Positions 26,047 to 33,456 of a stretch of DNA of 64,000 bases are shown here, piece after piece. The notes beneath the pieces were generated by a model. The model did no database searches. It saw nothing but the letters and a program-made list of their open reading frames with translations, and was not told the DNA's origin. This stretch comes from Chryseobacterium oranimense (GTDB lineage Bacteria > Bacteroidota > Bacteroidia > Flavobacteriales > Weeksellaceae): positions 124,001-188,000 of the forward strand of contig NZ_FQWT01000002.1 in assembly GCF_900129755.1 (NCBI RefSeq). Reading direction: 5' to 3'. Numbering within the stretch: position 1 is the stretch's first letter; every line of letters begins with the position of its first letter. The translations under genes and the position numbers were made by a program.

Positions 26047-28347
26047 ATGAAAAAGATCATCATATTGGCCGCAGCCATCTCAGGAAGCGTAGTTTTCGCT
26101 CAGGAGAAAAAATCCGACACTATAAAAACAAAATCCATAGAAGGAGTTACTATTACCAAGCAGGTTTTTAAAAAGCAAAGCGACCGTTTTGTATACGATG
26201 TTGCGGCTTCTCCGGTAGCCAAAGGAAATACCACTTTTGACCTGCTGAAACAGACACCGCTTCTTTCTTCAACAGATGATAAAACATTAAAGATTGCCGG
26301 GAAAAATAATGCCCTGATCTACATCAACGGAAGAAAAACCAATATGGATGCTGAATCACTGGTTCAGTTCCTGAAAAATACACCGGCAGAAAATATCCAG
26401 AAAATTGAAGTGATTACGGTTCCCGGAAGTGAGTATCAGGTAGAATCTTCGGATGGGATCATCAACATCGTTTTAAAGAAAAAAATGAGCGACGGCCTGA
26501 GCGGAAATATGAGAATGTCCAATTCACAAAACAAATATAATGCAAGCTCCGCAGCCTTTTCCGTCAATTACAGGAAAGATAAACTGGGAATCAGCGCCAA
26601 TCTTAACGGCGGTGAAAGTATAGAGGCACAAACCTATACGTTAAGAAACGGAAACAGCCTTTCTTCCAACGAGTCCAAAGGAGACATCAATGATCCGAAT
26701 AAAAATTTAGGCGGTTACCTCAACATTGATTATCAGCTTACAGACAACAGCAACCTGGCACTAACATGGAATACCTGGGCCAACAGAAGCTATAATTCTA
26801 CCGTAGATCTGTATAATACCATCCGTTCCTATGATGCAGACAGCAAAGATTATATTTATAATTACAGCAATTCAAAGAATAATGAGAATTCACGTTCTTA
26901 CAACAACTCATTGAACCTGAACTATGAGCTTAAAACAGATTCTTTGGGAAGTAAATTAAATCTTAACGCAGCCTATCTGAATTATAAAAGATTCCAGTAT
27001 ACCGACAACAGGACTCTTCTTCCGGATACTTCCGGAAATTATACTCTGCCGGGCAGGCAGGTGATTCAGGACCTTCCTCAGATTATTAATAACTTTTCGG
27101 GAATGGCTGATTATATTCAAAAGTTTAAAAATGATTTCACGGTATCTGTAGGTGGTAATTATAACAAAACCAAAACAGACAACGATACTAAAAACTACAC
27201 CTATGAATTCGATAAAAAAGGTCAACCGATAAAACAAAAACCGGAACCGAATCATTTTATTTATGATGAAAGTATTTATGGCGTTTATTTAACACTTGAA
27301 AAAAAGTTCTCCGATAAATTGTCAGGAAAAGTAGGAACCCGATATGAAATCACACACAGTTTAGGAACTTCAGATAATGCTCCAACTGCCGATCTGCAAA
27401 GGATAGAGAGAAATTATAACAATCTTTTACCTTATCTGAGCCTGAATTATGCTATCAATGATAAAAACAATATTTCCTATGCCTTTTCAAGCAGGATGAG
27501 AAGACCGAGCTTCTGGGAGATCAACCCGGTAAGGAATATCCTGACTGAGAATAATTATACGCAAAACAACCCTTTTGTAAAAGCATCATCCACTTACAAT
27601 CAGGAGCTTACGTATATGTATAAAAATTCATATTTCCTGATTTTAAATCATTCCTATTTTAAAGATGTAATTACACAGGTTCCTTTGCAGAGAGACATTC
27701 TGAAACCGAGAATTGATGCCCAGGGAAATCCTGTCACTGGTCCAGATGGAAACCCGATTATGGATCCTCACACCCAGTTGAGATACATCCGTACCAATTT
27801 TGGAGACAAACAGGAGATGTCTGCAATGGTAGGAATACAGAAATCCCTTTTCAAACAATACTGGACGACCAACTTCAATATCGGTGCACAGCATAATATC
27901 AACAACGGAAGTTTAAGTATAGATCCTACTTCGGGAGATGTTTTCCCTACTTATGAAAACAAAAGAAGGTCAACGAGCATTGTTATCCAAACCAACAACA
28001 CTATCCGTCTGGATAAAAAGAAAACATGGTTTGCCGGAGTTAATTACTTCTTTGTAGATAAGCAGCAAATTGAGCTTGGGGTATTAAGAAACCTTATGAG
28101 CCTTGATCTAAGCCTAAAAAAAATCTGGAACGACTGGACATTTGCCCTGAATGTAAATGATGTTTTAAAAACCAATATTATTGAAATTGAAGATTACCAG
28201 GACAACGGAAACTATAACTATATCCATCAGAACAGATATAATAGAGGCATGACATTAAGCATTACCTACAATTTCGGAAACCAGAAAGTGAAAAAGGTAA
28301 GAGACATCGAAGGTGCTTCTGACGCCATTAAAAGCAGAACAAGATAG
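26047..28347 (+). CDS. TonB-dependent receptor / outer membrane beta-barrel protein (paralogue 2)
   Basis: The 766-residue protein has the same layout as its upstream neighbour: a signal peptide (to VFAQ, about 18), a plug with DRFVYDVAASPVAKGNTTFDLLKQTP and KIEVITVPGSEYQVESSDGIINIV, and a barrel with the shared segments NNLLPYLSLNYAIN and RRPSFWEINPVRN. Both end with a YNFGNQK strand followed by a basic KSRT tail that should lie in the periplasm. The surface-exposed loops differ more than the plug, so the two receptors probably bind different or related ligands. A strong terminator follows. Confidence 0.9.
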   Translation: MKKIIILAAAISGSVVFAQEKKSDTIKTKSIEGVTITKQVFKKQSDRFVYDVAASPVAKGNTTFDLLKQTPLLSSTDDKTLKIAGKNNALIYINGRKTNMDAESLVQFLKNTPAENIQKIEVITVPGSEYQVESSDGIINIVLKKKMSDGLSGNMRMSNSQNKYNASSAAFSVNYRKDKLGISANLNGGESIEAQTYTLRNGNSLSSNESKGDINDPNKNLGGYLNIDYQLTDNSNLALTWNTWANRSYNSTVDLYNTIRSYDADSKDYIYNYSNSKNNENSRSYNNSLNLNYELKTDSLGSKLNLNAAYLNYKRFQYTDNRTLLPDTSGNYTLPGRQVIQDLPQIINNFSGMADYIQKFKNDFTVSVGGNYNKTKTDNDTKNYTYEFDKKGQPIKQKPEPNHFIYDESIYGVYLTLEKKFSDKLSGKVGTRYEITHSLGTSDNAPTADLQRIERNYNNLLPYLSLNYAINDKNNISYAFSSRMRRPSFWEINPVRNILTENNYTQNNPFVKASSTYNQELTYMYKNSYFLILNHSYFKDVITQVPLQRDILKPRIDAQGNPVTGPDGNPIMDPHTQLRYIRTNFGDKQEMSAMVGIQKSLFKQYWTTNFNIGAQHNINNGSLSIDPTSGDVFPTYENKRRSTSIVIQTNNTIRLDKKKTWFAGVNYFFVDKQQIELGVLRNLMSLDLSLKKIWNDWTFALNVNDVLKTNIIEIEDYQDNGNYNYIHQNRYNRGMTLSITYNFGNQKVKKVRDIEGASDAIKSRTR

Positions 28348-28383
28348 AACTATCATTCTTCATATTCAATTATTTTTTGTGGT

Positions 28384-28413
28384 AAAGCCCGCCGGAATTT
28401 CCGGCGGGTTTTT
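28384..28413 (+). terminator. Intrinsic terminator of the TonB receptor operon
   Basis: A GC-rich stem CCCGCCGGAA / TTCCGGCGGG with a 1-base loop, extended by flanking A and T residues, is followed by TTTTT. Confidence 0.9.
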
Positions 28414-28463
28414 CCTATCTTTATGAGTATGAATAAAGAGCCCCTAATCAATAAACAGCTCGA

Positions 28464-28500
28464 TAAAAAATAAACGCCTTGATAATCTCAAAGCGTTTAT
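28464..28500 (-). terminator. Intrinsic terminator of the GH43 gene
   Basis: On the minus strand ATAAACGC / GCGTTTAT form an 8-bp stem with an inner TTGA/TCAA pairing, followed by TTTTT. It lies 157 bp after the GH43 stop codon. Confidence 0.6.
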
Positions 28501-28598
28501 ATGTAGTATGATTTTAAATCAGCTTCATCAACCAATTTGAAAAATTAATTTTTCTTTGCTTTCTGAAATCTAACGGAGGGAAAATGAATCTCTGCATT

Positions 28599-28627
28599 AA
28601 AAAAAATTCTCGCAGATTGATCTGAGA
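28599..28627 (-). terminator. Possible second hairpin after the GH43 gene
   Basis: On the minus strand CTCAGAT / ATCTgcGAG form a bulged hairpin followed by AATTTTTTTT. It may be a weak terminator before the stronger one at 28464-28500. The remaining parts of the 309-bp gap 28348-28656 show nothing else. Confidence 0.4.
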
Positions 28628-28656
28628 TCGCAGATTTTTTAATTTCTAGTATTTTA

Positions 28657-30417
28657 TTATTCAGACTTTACGATTTCTGTTCTTTCTGAAATTCCGTTGG
28701 CATTGAAGGCTTCGATCTGGAAATAGTAGGCATCAGTTCTATCCGCTCCGGTGAAGAAATACTCATTTTTTCCATACACCATGATGCTTCCGTATAATTT
28801 ATCCGGAGATTTACCCCAATAGATCACATACCCGTCTGCATCCTGGTTTTGCTGCCATTTCATCCAGATGCTTCTTCTTTCCCCATATTTTTTAGGATCG
28901 GCTCTCAAAGGGACAAATCCTTCTACCTTTTCAGGCTTTTCTCCCGCTCCTTTTCCAAACACTCTGAAACCGCTTAATGCAAATTTTCCGGTAGGCATTT
29001 TAAGGTTTTCCATTTTCAGGAAACGGGCTTTGGCAGGCTTTTCAAGTTCTACGTAATCGTGCGGGACATCCTTTGTATTTTTGCTTTTATCAACAATCAC
29101 AGTCCATTTTTTTCCGTCATTTGAGCCGTAGATCTTATACTGATGCATTTTGCCCAAGGTTTTCCCCATAAATTCAGCATCCTGATCCGCATAATTGATC
29201 TGGATAGCGTTGATGGTAGAAACTTCACCAAGATCTGTCTGGAACCATTCTCCTGAATTGCCTGTTTTTGCGCTCCAATAGGTCTTAATATCCTCATCCA
29301 CCGCTAAATTCGGCTGATATCCTCCTAATGTAGAGGAAACCTGAACCGGCTTGTTGTAATTTAGCAGCATCCAGCCTGCAAAAAGACCTTTTGAGAAATC
29401 TTTTCCCTGTGCATACTGCGGAAGGAAAGTCGGATAATCCCCGTAGGCCGTATTGGTATACATTACATCATCTTTATCAAATCCTGCCGGCCAGATCCCG
29501 AGCCTTCTTTCAAAATTGTTTTTAGTGGAAATGAAAATGGTTGAAACATGCCACCAGTTTTTGTAATTGTCTTCAAAAGTGGCTCCGTGCCCTGCTCCTC
29601 TTGCAAAACCTCCGGGTTTATAAGAAAAAGGATTGTGCTGCTGGTACTCGAAACCTTCCAGAGGATTTTTGCTGACATATACTCCATCAGAATATCCGCT
29701 GAATTCTGTAGCCGGAGCTCCATACTGCATATAATATTTTCCATTGTGCTTGGTCATCCAGGCCCCCTCTACAAACGGCTGAAGAAAAACATTATCATTG
29801 TATTCCCCGAACCTTTCCCAGCCGTGGTCTTCAGGCTTTAGTTTTATAATTGGTTTTACGAAACCTTCCGACTGCAGGTTTTTAACCTTTACTTCGGTTC
29901 CCAACAACGGCCATTCATTACTGGACCCCCAGTACAGATACAATTTATTTTTATCCTCATCATAATGGAATGCAGGATCCCATGCACCAACTTTTAAAGT
30001 ATCCACAGCTATTTTCCAGTCATCTTTAGTAGGATTGGTACTTTTCCAGATCGGGAAATCCTGCTCCCAGGTTGATCCGTAAACATACAGGGTATCTTTC
30101 ATGGCCCAAACTGCCGGAGCATTCAGGTCATGGATGTATTTGTTGTCTCTAAGGAACTTCCTTTTCACAAATTTCCAGTCCAGCATATCATCGCTGTACC
30201 AGTATCCTTCCTGGTTGGTGGAGAAAAGGAATAATTTATTTTTAAAATTTACGATTACCGGATCAGCGGTAGCCCGATGTTTCCCCTGTTTTGAAAAAAC
30301 TTCGAAAGGAGTATAGCCGTAATCAATATTAATAGGGTTACAAAATGTCTTTTGCTGGGCACCGACGAATATCCCAAGCAAAACAGCGAATGTTAAAAAG
30401 TACTGCTGTATCTTCAT
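28657..30417 (-). CDS. GH43-family secreted glycosidase with F5/8 type C (discoidin) domain
   Basis: The 586-residue protein has a signal peptide (to VGAQ, about 20). A five-bladed beta-propeller of the GH43 type follows (about 25-345), with the early acidic site HRATADPVIV, a second Asp in GAWDPAFHY and later Glu/His candidates in GHGATFEDNYKNWW. A discoidin-like F5/8C domain comes next (about 350-490: NLAVDEDIKTYWSAKTGNSGEWFQTDLG), then a fibronectin type III-like C-terminus (about 500-586). GH43 enzymes remove arabinose or xylose from plant or algal polysaccharide; the substrate is not determined here. No SusC/D pair is adjacent, so this is not a standard PUL. Confidence 0.85.
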   Translation of the reverse strand: MKIQQYFLTFAVLLGIFVGAQQKTFCNPINIDYGYTPFEVFSKQGKHRATADPVIVNFKNKLFLFSTNQEGYWYSDDMLDWKFVKRKFLRDNKYIHDLNAPAVWAMKDTLYVYGSTWEQDFPIWKSTNPTKDDWKIAVDTLKVGAWDPAFHYDEDKNKLYLYWGSSNEWPLLGTEVKVKNLQSEGFVKPIIKLKPEDHGWERFGEYNDNVFLQPFVEGAWMTKHNGKYYMQYGAPATEFSGYSDGVYVSKNPLEGFEYQQHNPFSYKPGGFARGAGHGATFEDNYKNWWHVSTIFISTKNNFERRLGIWPAGFDKDDVMYTNTAYGDYPTFLPQYAQGKDFSKGLFAGWMLLNYNKPVQVSSTLGGYQPNLAVDEDIKTYWSAKTGNSGEWFQTDLGEVSTINAIQINYADQDAEFMGKTLGKMHQYKIYGSNDGKKWTVIVDKSKNTKDVPHDYVELEKPAKARFLKMENLKMPTGKFALSGFRVFGKGAGEKPEKVEGFVPLRADPKKYGERRSIWMKWQQNQDADGYVIYWGKSPDKLYGSIMVYGKNEYFFTGADRTDAYYFQIEAFNANGISERTEIVKSE

Positions 30418-30434
30418 AGTTTTTGCTTAAGTCA

Positions 30435-30468
30435 CAAATTTAGGTAACTTTTTTGTCTTTTGTCTCAA
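30435..30468 (-). promoter_or_regulatory. Probable promoter of the GH43 gene
   Basis: TAAATTTG on the minus strand (30442-30435) matches the -7 element exactly; TTG lies 23 bases upstream (30468-30466). The leader is about 10 bases. Confidence 0.5.
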
Positions 30469-30487
30469 TTTGAAGAAATGAAACCTT

Positions 30488-30526
30488 CCAAAAAAGATTC
30501 CGGCCCTGTTTCAGGGCCGGAATCTT
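30488..30526 (-). terminator. Intrinsic terminator of the ctlX gene
   Basis: A perfect 15-bp stem AAGATTCCGGCCCTG / CAGGGCCGGAATCTT with a 3-base loop, followed by TTTT on the minus strand, lies after ctlX. Confidence 0.9.
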
Positions 30527-30547
30527 ATTCCAAATAATGGACGGGTA

Positions 30548-31471
30548 TTATTTTTTCGGAAGGAAAACTTCTGCAAGCATACATCTTGCGCTACCTCCCC
30601 CATTCACTTCAATGGTATTCAGGTCTGAATAGATGATTTCACAGTATTTTTCTATCGCGGCAACTTGTTCAGAAGTTAAAGACTGATAAGCCGTTTGGCT
30701 CATCACTAAAAACTTCCGGCCTTCTTTATTCTGAACCTGAAGCATGTTTCCGGCAAACTGCTGCATCTGATCTTCTGAAATTTCAATAATTTCTTTTTCT
30801 GAACTTTTGATGGTTTCAATTACTTTTTCTCTTTCGAGTTCATCATCGATACAGTCCAGACAGATCACCACAAACTGGTCTGCGACACACATCATAACAT
30901 TGGTGTGATAAATGGGAAGCCTTTCTGTTCCCACAGTCTGGTAAGAATGGAAAACAATTGGCGTAAAACCATATTTTTTACAAAATTCCCTGAATAAATT
31001 TTCGTCAAGTCTTAAAGAAACAGAACCATAAGCAATCTTATTGTCGTGGTCAAAGATCATACTTCCGGTTCCTTCCAGGAAATGTCCCTGGGTTTCAGAG
31101 AATGACCAGTCATCGATTTCATCTACTTCAAATCCCTGGTTTTCGATACTTTCAATAATATCCTCTCTTCTTTCCACTCTTCTGTTGGAAGCGAACATCG
31201 GGTATAAAACTACTTTCCCGTCTTTATGGAAGCTTACCCAGTTATTCGGAAAAATGGAATCCGGCGTATGGGGATCCAGCGTATCTTTTATAGTGATAAC
31301 ATTTATGCCTTTGCTTCTGAGTTTTCCAACAAAGGTGTTGAATTCTGCCAAAGCTTTCGACTGAATGTCAGAACCTGTCTGTTCTACCTGAAAGTAATTG
31401 TTTTCTGCCGTTTCTGCATTATAACCGAATGCAATCGGCTCTATCATAAGTACTGTATCTGTTGTCTGCAT
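30548..31471 (-). CDS. ctlX: Citrulline utilisation hydrolase CtlX family protein
   Basis: The 307-residue guanidino-group-modifying enzyme resembles CtlX/COG4874, which hydrolyses citrulline or related ureido compounds. Motifs include SIFPNNWVSFHKDGKVVLYPM (about 73-93), GHFLEGTGSMIFD (about 130-143), the His of LPIYHTNVMM and a C-terminal catalytic Cys in NGGGSARCMLAE (about residue 298). It forms a cluster with a DDAH-like enzyme (32009-32923), from which it is separated by a 4HB gene and heptad arrays. The symbol rests on motif resemblance only. Confidence 0.78.
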   Translation of the reverse strand: MQTTDTVLMIEPIAFGYNAETAENNYFQVEQTGSDIQSKALAEFNTFVGKLRSKGINVITIKDTLDPHTPDSIFPNNWVSFHKDGKVVLYPMFASNRRVERREDIIESIENQGFEVDEIDDWSFSETQGHFLEGTGSMIFDHDNKIAYGSVSLRLDENLFREFCKKYGFTPIVFHSYQTVGTERLPIYHTNVMMCVADQFVVICLDCIDDELEREKVIETIKSSEKEIIEISEDQMQQFAGNMLQVQNKEGRKFLVMSQTAYQSLTSEQVAAIEKYCEIIYSDLNTIEVNGGGSARCMLAEVFLPKK

Positions 31472-31480
31472 TTTTTATAA

Positions 31481-31520
31481 GTTTGAGGATTCTAGTGTAT
31501 TAGAGTTTGAGAGTCTGAAC
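31481..31520. repeat. Left inverted arm: degenerate heptad array beside the second 4HB gene
   Basis: Units GTTTGAG GATTCTA, GTGTATT AGAGTTT and GAGAGTC follow with a 7-bp period. The reverse complement of 31493-31514 matches 31987-32008 at 17 of 22 positions, so the two arrays form imperfect inverted repeats. Confidence 0.8.
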
Positions 31521-31526
31521 AAAGAT

Positions 31527-31934
31527 TCACAAATTATTCTCTCCTTTATTAATCTGAGAGAATGAGCACCACTTTTCCGACTGTCTCATCATATTAACTA
31601 ACATCCCTATTATTTGGTTATATTGTTTGTGTAAATTATCATATTGTTGTTCATTGATATAATTACAGGCAAAAGCAAACTGAAGCCATGTTTGGGTTTC
31701 TCTTGCTTCTCCCTCTGAATCTGTAAGTTTAGCTATGAAGGATTTTTCATATTTCCTTTTCCCCCAGGCCTCGCTAATATTTGCTGTTACAGATCTTGAT
31801 AATCTTCTTATCTGATCTGTAAGCGAATAAAGTTCTTCTTTTGGATAAGATTTTGAAAGTTCATAGATCAGCTGTGCTGTTTCAAATGATTTTTGAAAAA
31901 CTTTTAGGTCCTGATGAAATTTAATCGTTGACAT
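31527..31934 (-). CDS. Four-helix bundle protein (23S rRNA IVP / TIGR02436 type)
   Basis: The 135-residue protein starts with FHQDLKVFQKSFETAQLIY and has the family motif TDQIRRLSRSVTANISEAWGKRKYEK (about 41-66), then DSEGEARETQTWL. It is a distant paralogue of the gene at 6317-6673. It stands between ctlX and a related hydrolase gene and is flanked by inverted heptad arrays. Its role is unknown; relatives lie inside 23S rRNA intervening sequences and serve as Avd proteins in retroelements. Confidence 0.85.
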   Translation of the reverse strand: MSTIKFHQDLKVFQKSFETAQLIYELSKSYPKEELYSLTDQIRRLSRSVTANISEAWGKRKYEKSFIAKLTDSEGEARETQTWLQFAFACNYINEQQYDNLHKQYNQIIGMLVNMMRQSEKWCSFSQINKGENNL

Positions 31935-31975
31935 ACACTAATATTTTTTTAAAATTAAAAAAATATTCAAATACA

Positions 31976-32008
31976 TCAACACTCTAACTCTCAAACCCTA
32001 CCACTCAA
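31976..32008. repeat. Right inverted arm: degenerate heptad array beside the second 4HB gene
   Basis: Units of the ACTCTnn/AACCCTn type (such as CTAACTCTCAAACCCTACC) run up to the stop codon of the hydrolase gene. It pairs with 31481-31520 in inverted orientation and encloses the 4HB gene. Confidence 0.8.
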
Positions 32009-32923
32009 TTATTCTCTTACAAGCGGCATTGTAGAGCATCTCAACAAACCGCCCATTTTAGAAATTTCACGATAAGGAATTTCTTCTACCGTCATTCCCC
32101 ATTCGTTTCTCAGGTGGTTGTTCATTCTTGTAAATGTTTTGTCTGATACTACCACTTCAGGGGAAATGGAAAAAATATTCGGGAACATTTCAAACATTTC
32201 CTCATCATTGAGATGGAAACAGTTTTCTTCCCCGAAAATATCAACGATCAGGCGGTAATCGCTTTCGTCAACAAATCCGTTTTTATAAATCAGGCATTTA
32301 TCCTTTCCTACCGGATTGAAGGTACAGTCCAGATGCAGGATACCTTCGAACGGAACTTTATCGTTCTTTTTTAATTCAAGATCGATGATTCTTTTCTTCG
32401 GAAAATATTCTTTCAGAATTTCAATGGCGTATTCGTTGGTTCTTGCTGTTTTATAGTTTCTGTAATCTTCGCTGAAGCATGTCCCAATGAAAAGGAAATC
32501 GTCCCATACAATTACGTCTCCCCCTTCAATGTGGGCAGTTTCCGGAAGGTTAATTATTTTTCTCCATGCTACTTTTTCAAAAACTTTTTTATACGCGTCC
32601 TGCTCGTCAGCCCTGTCTGCGATTACATTTGAAATGATCATTTTATCGTCAATCACAAAAGCTACATCTCTTGAAAAAACCTGATTGTAGTCTTTAATGA
32701 TGCTTGGCCGAAGCACTTCTACGTCATATTTTTTCAATATCGCTTCAAAGGCATTCATTTCGTTGATAATATCCTCTTCTTTGGGATACATATTGTGTTC
32801 GATGGAGTAATACGATTTGGCATCGTAACTTTCCTCCAGTGTTGGGACGGGTCCCATTGAATTAGGCTGGCCTAGAACAACAGATTTCAGCCTTCCCGTT
32901 TCGTTTTTAATGTTTAGTTTCAT
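32009..32923 (-). CDS. Dimethylarginine dimethylaminohydrolase / arginine deiminase family protein
   Basis: The 304-residue protein is a five-bladed guanidino-group hydrolase. It has SRDVAFVIDDKMI (about 89-101), HIEGGDVIVWDD (about 130-142), the catalytic His in GILHLDCTF and the C-terminal nucleophile in GGLLRCSTMP (Cys about 298). Family members hydrolyse arginine, methylarginines or citrulline. As it neighbours CtlX, the pair may convert arginine or methylarginine to citrulline and then ornithine. This pathway is inferred from family and position. Confidence 0.82.
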   Translation of the reverse strand: MKLNIKNETGRLKSVVLGQPNSMGPVPTLEESYDAKSYYSIEHNMYPKEEDIINEMNAFEAILKKYDVEVLRPSIIKDYNQVFSRDVAFVIDDKMIISNVIADRADEQDAYKKVFEKVAWRKIINLPETAHIEGGDVIVWDDFLFIGTCFSEDYRNYKTARTNEYAIEILKEYFPKKRIIDLELKKNDKVPFEGILHLDCTFNPVGKDKCLIYKNGFVDESDYRLIVDIFGEENCFHLNDEEMFEMFPNIFSISPEVVVSDKTFTRMNNHLRNEWGMTVEEIPYREISKMGGLLRCSTMPLVRE

Positions 32924-32942
32924 AAAGATTTATGCAATACTA

Positions 32943-32950
32943 CAAATATA
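32943..32950 (-). promoter_or_regulatory. -7 promoter element of the hydrolase operon
   Basis: TATATTTG on the minus strand fits TAnnTTTG exactly, 19 bases before the start codon; no TTG stands at the ideal -33 position. Confidence 0.5.
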
Positions 32951-33232
32951 AGTAAAGGTCTCTATCTGGAAAACTTTTGCTTTGTTTTATGCATAAATTT
33001 GAATTTAGGGATGTTTATTTTCAACCCTCTGTTCTATATTTCAGGATAAAATTTCACATTTAGCCATAAAATCATATTGAATTTTCTTTTATCACCGATT
33101 CACAACTAGCTATCTTACACATATATAAGTCAAAAAAAATATCATATTTTTTAAAATAAATTCATATCTTAGTGATATAATTTTTCGGAATTATAAAAAC
33201 TAAACTATTTATTAACACCAAAAATCAAAATC
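32951..33232. other. AT-rich non-coding region before the small peptide gene
   Basis: About 280 bp of very AT-rich sequence between the divergent hydrolase and peptide genes. A near-consensus -7 element (TATCTTAG, 33165-33172, one mismatch) may serve the peptide gene. No RNA or repeat was recognised. Confidence 0.35.
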
Positions 33233-33397
33233 ATGAACAAGAAAAATCCTGTGCTTAAAAACGCACAAAAATTAGGAAGAAACGAGCAAAAATCAATCGT
33301 AGGAGGTGTTGGTCCTATTAAACCAAGATACTGCTGCGAATGGAACGATGACGGAAGCTGCAGAATCTGGACCTGCGGAAACTGCGTTTGTCCTTAG
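33233..33397 (+). CDS. GG-leader, six-cysteine peptide (bacteriocin-like / RiPP-like precursor)
   Basis: The 54-residue peptide begins MNKKNPVLKNAQKLGRNEQ. The leader resembles the double-glycine bacteriocin-type leaders common in Chryseobacterium: a KLGRNEQKSIVGG stretch with Gly24-Gly25. The 29-residue core contains six Cys (34, 35, 43, 48, 51, 53), two Trp and one Tyr and ends in CVCP. C39-type ABC exporters cleave such leaders after the GG, so the core is probably exported and disulfide-linked. No processing enzyme or exporter is encoded nearby. The gene is monocistronic and is followed by a strong terminator. Its activity is unknown. Confidence 0.8.
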   Translation: MNKKNPVLKNAQKLGRNEQKSIVGGVGPIKPRYCCEWNDDGSCRIWTCGNCVCP

Positions 33398-33407
33398 TTA
33401 GAAAAAT

Positions 33408-33436
33408 AAAAATCCCAAAGCAAGCTTTGGGATTTT
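33408..33436. terminator. Bidirectional intrinsic terminator
   Basis: A 13-bp stem AAAATCCCAAAGC / GCTTTGGGATTTT with a 2-base loop and T-runs on both strands lies between the small peptide gene and gltA, which converge. Confidence 0.9.
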
Positions 33437-33456
33437 GTTTATGATAAAACAGAATA

